DNA of 64,000 nucleotides, from NCBI GenBank assembly GCA_963770505.1, contig CAVYPR010000006.1, positions 1,116,001 through 1,180,000 on the forward strand. Reading direction: 5' to 3'. A program made the translations under genes and the position numbers. This stretch comes from CAVYPR01 sp963770505 (lineage in GTDB: Bacteria > Actinomycetota > Acidimicrobiia > Acidimicrobiales > RAAP-2). Of this stretch, positions 59,633-64,000 are shown piece after piece. Under the pieces are notes generated by a model, which was not told where the DNA came from, searched no databases, and saw only the letters and a list, made by a program, of their open reading frames with translations. Position 1 is the stretch's first letter. Every line of letters starts with the position of its first letter.

Positions 59633-60951
59633 TCTTCCTGGCCTCCGCGGCCGGGCCGGCAGGTGTCGGGCGCAGCCTGCGTGAGGCCTTCTTCATGTTC
59701 TGGGTGACCCTCTGGCCGCTCGTCCTGGGTTTCGGGCTCTCGGGTGCCGTCCAGGCCTTCGTCAGTCGTGAATCGACGCAGCGTGCGATGGGCGACCATC
59801 GTCCATCGGCGGTGGGTCGCGCCACCATCTACGGCATGGTCAGTTCCTCGTGCTCCTATGCCGCATCGGCGATGTCGAAGTCCATGTTCGCCAAGGGCGC
59901 CGACTTCGTCTCGGCCAACGTCTTCCTGCTGGCGTCCACCAATCTGGTGGTTGAGCTGGGGATCGTCCTGGCGGTCCTGGTCGGCTGGCAGTTCGCCGTC
60001 AGCGAGTTTGTGGGCGGCGTGGTCATGATCGTCGTGTTCTCGTTGTTGGGAAGCCTGTGGCTGCGGGGAAAGCAGGTGGTCGCCGCCCGGGGGCACCTGG
60101 CGCGAGCGCTGGGTGGGGACGACCACGTGCACGGTCCTCACGAGGATCCCGTCCTCCAGCACCAGGGTTGGCGGGTGCGTCTGCGCTCCAAGGCCGGGTG
60201 GGCCGATGCCGCCACGTACACCATTTCCGACATCTCCATGCTCCGAAACGAGCTGGTCATCGGTTACCTGGTCGCGGGGGCCCTCAGCGTGCTGGTACCG
60301 GCGCACGCCTGGAACGCCTTGTTCTGGCACGGCCACGGGATCTGGACGGCGGTGGAGAACGTCATCGTCGGTCCCCTCATCGCCATCGTCAGCTTCGTCT
60401 GCTCAATCGGCAATGTGCCGCTGGCCGCGGCGCTGTGGAGTGGTGGCATCTCCTTCGGAGGCGTCATCTCGTTCATCTTCGCCGACCTGATCGCCCTGCC
60501 ACTGCTGCTGATCTACCGGCGCTACTACGGCAGCAGGGTGATGCTCAGGATGCTCACCCTGTTCTGGCTGTCGATGTCCCTGGCCGGACTGGCCACCGAG
60601 GGACTGTTCCGGGCGGCGGGACTGCTGCCCACGACCCGTCCGACCCAGGTCGTGGCGGCTGAGTTTCGGTGGAACTACACGACCGTGCTCAACATCGCGT
60701 TCCTGGGCGTCTTCGCCCTCTTGTACTGGACGTATCGCAATCGGGAACGGCTCGGGGGCGGGCGAGGTCTGGCCCTCGACCCGGTCTGCGGGATGCAGGT
60801 GGCGGCAACCGAAGCGTTGGCCTCCTCCCGGCCGACGGAGGTGCAGCCGTCGTTCTGTTCCGACCGCTGCCGGGCGACGTTCGAGAGAGATCCGCAGCGG
60901 TTCGGCGGCGAGGCTGCGCCGGCTGTCCCCGTCCCTTCCGGTCACAGCTGA
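59629..60951 (+). CDS. DUF318/YraQ-like permease with C-terminal YHS domain
   Basis: A 440-residue membrane protein with about eight to ten helices in two halves. Cys- and Ser-rich motifs SSSCSYAASAMSKSMFAKGA and VSFVCSIGNVPLAAALW repeat the plan of the SO_0444/ArsP_1 permease group (CxxxGNxPLA), a family of metal or metalloid efflux permeases. The last 60 residues form a YHS domain: LDPVCGMQV and FCSDRCRATFERDPQRF, with the usual metal-binding Cys. Coupled to csoR, it is a good candidate for a copper exporter that replaces CopA. Confidence 0.85.
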   Translation: MIFLASAAGPAGVGRSLREAFFMFWVTLWPLVLGFGLSGAVQAFVSRESTQRAMGDHRPSAVGRATIYGMVSSSCSYAASAMSKSMFAKGADFVSANVFLLASTNLVVELGIVLAVLVGWQFAVSEFVGGVVMIVVFSLLGSLWLRGKQVVAARGHLARALGGDDHVHGPHEDPVLQHQGWRVRLRSKAGWADAATYTISDISMLRNELVIGYLVAGALSVLVPAHAWNALFWHGHGIWTAVENVIVGPLIAIVSFVCSIGNVPLAAALWSGGISFGGVISFIFADLIALPLLLIYRRYYGSRVMLRMLTLFWLSMSLAGLATEGLFRAAGLLPTTRPTQVVAAEFRWNYTTVLNIAFLGVFALLYWTYRNRERLGGGRGLALDPVCGMQVAATEALASSRPTEVQPSFCSDRCRATFERDPQRFGGEAAPAVPVPSGHS

Positions 60952-60968
60952 CGCCGGTCACCACCCTG

Positions 60969-61053
60969 CGGAGGGAGTGGGATTCGAACCCACGGGAGCC
61001 GAGGCCCCACGGCTTTTCAAGAGCCGCGCATTTGTCCGCTCTGCCATCCCTCC
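60969..61053 (-). tRNA. tRNA-Ser (anticodon UGA)
   Basis: The 85-base gene folds with acceptor stem GGAGGGA/TCCCTCC, D arm, anticodon arm CGGCT-CTTGAAA-AGCCG with anticodon TGA, a long variable arm (GGGGCCTCGGCTCCC) as in all tRNA-Ser, and T arm GTGGGTTCGAATCCCAC. Discriminator base is G; CCA is not encoded. It reads serine UCA codons. Confidence 0.96.
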
Positions 61054-61156
61054 GGACTCTGGCCGGTCGCCCGGCCACCAGAGGCTACCGACCCGCCCGG
61101 GCCCGGGCGCTCCTGTGCCCAGCCTCGGACCGGTCCGGCATTCCGTGAGGACAGGG

Positions 61157-62995
61157 CTACTCGTCGACCCGCGCTTTTCGGACCCTGCTGCGCTGCCGTC
61201 CGCGGACGGCTCCGTCGAGAGTCACCTTGCGCAGCCGCACCGCGCTGGGCGTCACCTCGACGCACTCGTCGTCACCGATGAACTCGAGCGCCTGCTCGAG
61301 CGAGAGGGAGAGGGGTGGGGTGAGGCGTTCCAACTCCTCGGCCGTCGAGGACCGGACGTTGGTCAGCTTCCTCTCCTTGGTGGGGTTCACGTCCATCTCG
61401 TCGGCCCGGGCGTTCTCCCCGATCAACATCCCCTCGTAGACCTCGATGCCGGGTCCCACGAGGAGCGTGCCACGGTCCTGCAGGTTCATCAGTGCGTGCG
61501 TGGTGGTGACTCCGAGCCGGTCTGCGACCATCGACCCGTTCCGCCGGGTCCGCAGTTCTCCCATCCAGGGTGCCCAACCGTCGAAGACGTGGTGGAGGAC
61601 CCCCGTGCCCCTCGTCTCGGTCAGGAACTCGGTGCGGAACCCGACCAGGCCCCGGGCCGGCACCCGGTAATCGAGGCGGACCCAGCCGGTGCCGTGGTTG
61701 ACCATCTCCACCATGGAGCCCTTTCGCAGGGCGAGGAGCTGGGTGACCACGCCCAGGTAGTCGTCGGGCACGTCGACCGCCACCCGTTCCATGGGCTCGT
61801 GCAGCGCTCCGTCGATGCGGCGGGTCACCACCTGAGGTTTGCCCACCGTCAGTTCGAAGCCCTCCCGTCGCATGGTCTCGACCAGCACGGCCAGCTGGAG
61901 CTCGCCGCGCCCTTGGACCTCCCAGGCGTCCGGGCGCTCGGTCGGGCTCACCCTGAGCGAGACGTTGCCGATGAGCTCGCTGTCGAGCCGGCTCTTCACC
62001 TGGCGGGCGGTCAACTTGGTGCCGTCCTTCCCAGCCAGAGGGGAGGTGTTGATGCCGATGGTCATCGTCAGGCTGGGCTCGTCGACGGTGATCGCCGGCA
62101 GCGCCACCGGGTTCTCGGCGTCGGCCAGGGTCTCGCCGATGGTCACGTCGGCCATGCCGGCCACCGCGGCGATCTCGCCGGGCCCGGCGTCGTCGGCGGG
62201 CACCCGCTCGAGGGCCTCCGTCACGTAGAGCTCGGTCACCTTGGTCCGCTCGACCGTCCCGTCCAGCCGGCACCAGCCGACGGTGTCGCCCTTGCGGAGG
62301 CTCCCGTGCTGGATCCGGCAGATGGCGAGCCGGCCGACGTAGGGAGAGGCGTCGAGGTTGCAGACGAGGGCCTGCAGCGGCGCCGTCGGGTCGAATTCCG
62401 GAGGCGGGACGTGACGACAGATGGCTTCGAAGAGGGGGCCCAGGTCGGTTCCCGTGATGTTGCGCTCGGTGGTGGCCCAGCCGGTGCGGGCGTTGGCGTA
62501 GAGGATCGGGAAGTCGATCTGGTGCTCGTCGGCGTCGAGGTCCAAGAAGAGCTCCTCCACCTCGTGCACCACCTCGTCGATGCGGGCGTCGGCCCGATCG
62601 ACCTTGTTCACCACCAGTACCACGGGCAGACGGGCCTCCAGCGCCTTGCGCAGGACGAACCGGGTCTGGGGCAGTGGGCCTTCCGAGGCGTCGACCAGGA
62701 GCAGAACGCCGTCGACCATGGTCAGGCCCCGCTCCACCTCGCCGCCGAAGTCGGCATGCCCCGGGGTGTCGACGATGTTGATCTTCACCCCCTGGTGCCG
62801 TACCGCCGTGTTCTTGGCCAGGATGGTGATGCCCTTCTCGCGCTCGAGGTCGCCGGAGTCGAGGACCCGATCCGTCAGTTCCTCATTGGCCCGGAAGGCG
62901 CCCGTCTGGCGGAGCATGGCGTCCACGAGGGTGGTCTTCCCGTGATCGACGTGGGCCACGATCGCCACGTTCCTGATGTCGTCGCGGGTCTTCAT
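61157..62995 (-). CDS. typA: Ribosome-associated GTPase TypA/BipA
   Basis: A 612-residue translational GTPase that binds the ribosome under stress. G1 is IVAHVDHGKTTLVDA (about 11-25), G3 is VDTPGHADFGGEV, G4 is VVNKVDRADAR; the EREKGITILAKN switch I matches the family. EF-G-like domains follow, and the BipA-specific C-terminal domain has GRGELQLAVLVETMRREGFEL, FLTETRGTGVLHHVFDGW, LLVGPGIEVYEGMLIGEN and DVNPTKERKLTNVRSS. ATG 62995. tRNA-Ser lies downstream on the same strand. Confidence 0.96.
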   Translation of the reverse strand: MKTRDDIRNVAIVAHVDHGKTTLVDAMLRQTGAFRANEELTDRVLDSGDLEREKGITILAKNTAVRHQGVKINIVDTPGHADFGGEVERGLTMVDGVLLLVDASEGPLPQTRFVLRKALEARLPVVLVVNKVDRADARIDEVVHEVEELFLDLDADEHQIDFPILYANARTGWATTERNITGTDLGPLFEAICRHVPPPEFDPTAPLQALVCNLDASPYVGRLAICRIQHGSLRKGDTVGWCRLDGTVERTKVTELYVTEALERVPADDAGPGEIAAVAGMADVTIGETLADAENPVALPAITVDEPSLTMTIGINTSPLAGKDGTKLTARQVKSRLDSELIGNVSLRVSPTERPDAWEVQGRGELQLAVLVETMRREGFELTVGKPQVVTRRIDGALHEPMERVAVDVPDDYLGVVTQLLALRKGSMVEMVNHGTGWVRLDYRVPARGLVGFRTEFLTETRGTGVLHHVFDGWAPWMGELRTRRNGSMVADRLGVTTTHALMNLQDRGTLLVGPGIEVYEGMLIGENARADEMDVNPTKERKLTNVRSSTAEELERLTPPLSLSLEQALEFIGDDECVEVTPSAVRLRKVTLDGAVRGRQRSRVRKARVDE

Positions 62996-63059
62996 GGGCC
63001 GAAGGTGAACCCTACTGCCACGGTCGCCTGCCCCCCGACGGCCTCTTTCGGTGCCGGCG

Positions 63060-63926
63060 TCAGGCGGCCCGGCCCGTGGCAGCAGCCTTGGCGCCGGACG
63101 TCCACCGGCCGGCGGCCGTCACGACGGAGCTGGCCGTCTCCTCGAGGAGGCCGAGGTCCACCGCCAGCACCAGGGCACGGCCGCACTCGGGCCACCACCC
63201 GACCACGCGGGCCGGGGGCGGCGCAGAGGGCCTGGCGACCACATCGACGAGGGCGCCCAGGGCGAGCTCGACCCGGCTCGACCGCCCCGGGTGGCCGGCC
63301 ATCACGGTGAGGAGCGCCTGGCGTCCGCCAGGCGTCTCGATCCGCACGTCGCAGCGGCCCCGCAGCGCAACCCGGGCTCCCGGACAGTCCCACCATCGGT
63401 CGGGTGCGCCCACGGCCGGTGGCCGCGCCAGTCGATGCCACTCGACCGCCACCAAGAGCCTGGTGGCCCACGAGGTGGCCTCGGCCTCCGCGGCGGCCCG
63501 GGCCCCCTCGGCGATCTCCGAAAGCCAACGGGCGGGAGAGCCCCGACCCACCACGCCCGCTCGGGCCTCGGCGATCATGGAGGTGACGGTGGTCGTCACC
63601 GCCTCGGCCGGGTATTTGTCGCCGCCCTCCAGGCACCGGCGCACCGCCGCCAGCCCGATCGATCGACGGGCGTTCCCCGGGGTCCAGGCAAACCGCTCGA
63701 GCCGGTCGGGAAGGCGGTTCTCGCGGGCCAGGGTGCGTAAGAGGTACGCGTCCACCCGAAGGTTGGGACCGCCGGCGGGCGAGGCGTCGACCAACGTCGC
63801 CTGCAGGCGATGGCGGAGGGCCTCGAGGTCGGGGGTCGTCGGTGGCGCCTCGGGCGGTGCCAGCAGCGCGTCGGTCAGGCAGGCGGCCCTCGGCAGGACG
63901 GCCGGGGGCAGGGTCGTGGGGATCAC
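63060..63926 (-). CDS. Conserved hypothetical protein
   Basis: A 288-residue protein I do not recognise. It starts at GTG 63926, which overlaps the stop of the partial gene at the right edge. It is rich in Leu, Ala and Arg, with LRHRLQATLVDASPAGG, DAYLLRTLARENRLPDRLERFAWTPGNARRSI and a later strand-rich section WWDCPGARVALRGRCDVRIE and LLTVMAGHPGRSSRVELALGAL. The latter pattern (D-x-R-x-E then strands) could be a nuclease-like fold, for instance PD-(D/E)xK, but this is weak. Only 64 bases separate it from typA. Confidence 0.6.
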   Translation of the reverse strand: MIPTTLPPAVLPRAACLTDALLAPPEAPPTTPDLEALRHRLQATLVDASPAGGPNLRVDAYLLRTLARENRLPDRLERFAWTPGNARRSIGLAAVRRCLEGGDKYPAEAVTTTVTSMIAEARAGVVGRGSPARWLSEIAEGARAAAEAEATSWATRLLVAVEWHRLARPPAVGAPDRWWDCPGARVALRGRCDVRIETPGGRQALLTVMAGHPGRSSRVELALGALVDVVARPSAPPPARVVGWWPECGRALVLAVDLGLLEETASSVVTAAGRWTSGAKAAATGRAA

Positions 63927-64000
63927 GCCGCCACGGCCGGGTGCTCGCGCAGCTCGCGGGCCCCCGGGGCCTGAGGGAAGACCTCGACGGTGCGCCGAGC
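63923..64000 (-). CDS. Unidentified gene, C-terminal end only
   Basis: Reading from the right edge, 25 codons in one open frame (ARRTVEVFPQAPGARELRE ... AVAA) end in a TGA that overlaps the next gene's GTG. The overlap and shared direction show it belongs to the same operon. The rest is outside the window; function unknown. Confidence 0.5.
   Translation of the reverse strand, partial: ARRTVEVFPQAPGARELREHPAVAA

Overview
The window is one stretch of a very GC-rich actinobacterial chromosome, most likely class Acidimicrobiia or a close relative. GTG is the commonest start codon and many genes overlap by the four bases GTGA. Typical actinobacterial markers are present: a SigR/RsrA-like pair, CarD, DisA, ClpC, GpgS, the DUF2342 protease next to tilS-hpt, and the DUF2520 protein next to panC. 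No plasmid, phage, insertion-sequence or CRISPR signature was seen. Most of the window is core genome.

Layout. 1-0.5 kb: C-terminally cut pgeF. 0.7-4.8 kb: zinc uptake operon znuA-znuC-znuB1-znuB2-zur behind a consensus promoter with a Zur-like box in its spacer. 4.8-6.9 kb: an SDR and a frameshifted P450. 7-9 kb: ECF sigma factor, zinc anti-sigma factor and DUF2342 protease. 9-20.5 kb: a dense cofactor block (tilS, hpt, folE, folP, a catalytically dead phosphatase-like gene, folB, folK, DUF2520, panC, panD, nadB, nadC, coaX, lysS). 20.5-22 kb: a persulfide detoxification operon (rhodanese-dioxygenase plus a CstR-like repressor) with its operator. 22-24.6 kb: a methyltransferase, two small genes and a polyprenyl synthase. 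24.8-31.2 kb: clpC, disA, carD, ispD, ispF, rlmB. 31.3-34.9 kb: compatible-solute genes otsB, otsA, gpgS.

35-36.7 kb: a SAM-I (S-box) riboswitch controls a threonine-synthase-like PLP enzyme and a MoaD/CysO-like sulfur carrier. This is the most novel-looking unit in the window. It resembles CysM/CysO cysteine synthesis moved one carbon up, and it could make homocysteine from O-phosphohomoserine and a protein thiocarboxylate. 36.8-38.6 kb: groEL with a perfect CIRCE operator. 38.6-42.4 kb: hemQ, larE, a NIL-domain protein, GNATs, a Cys-rich small protein and a NUDIX hydrolase.

From about 42.4 kb the sequence looks less GC-rich and more accessory: an amidohydrolase, a GH51 arabinofuranosidase, a P450 behind a KstR-type operator, a ureohydrolase convergent with a PLP decarboxylase, a LOG protein, an exported TAP-like hydrolase, larC-larB, pheA, two EamA/NIPA-like transporters with small membrane proteins between them, a DedA protein, a copper-type csoR with a YHS-domain permease, tRNA-Ser(UGA), typA and two unknown genes at the right end.

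About twenty single-base indels interrupt otherwise conserved genes, nearly all between 5 and 42 kb and mostly +1 in G/C-rich spots. Protein similarity continues cleanly across them, so they look like sequence errors rather than decay; affected genes are annotated over their full span. Another recurring trait is a TAnnnT-type -10 box 6-7 bases before the start codon, which points to widespread leaderless transcription and helped choose starts.
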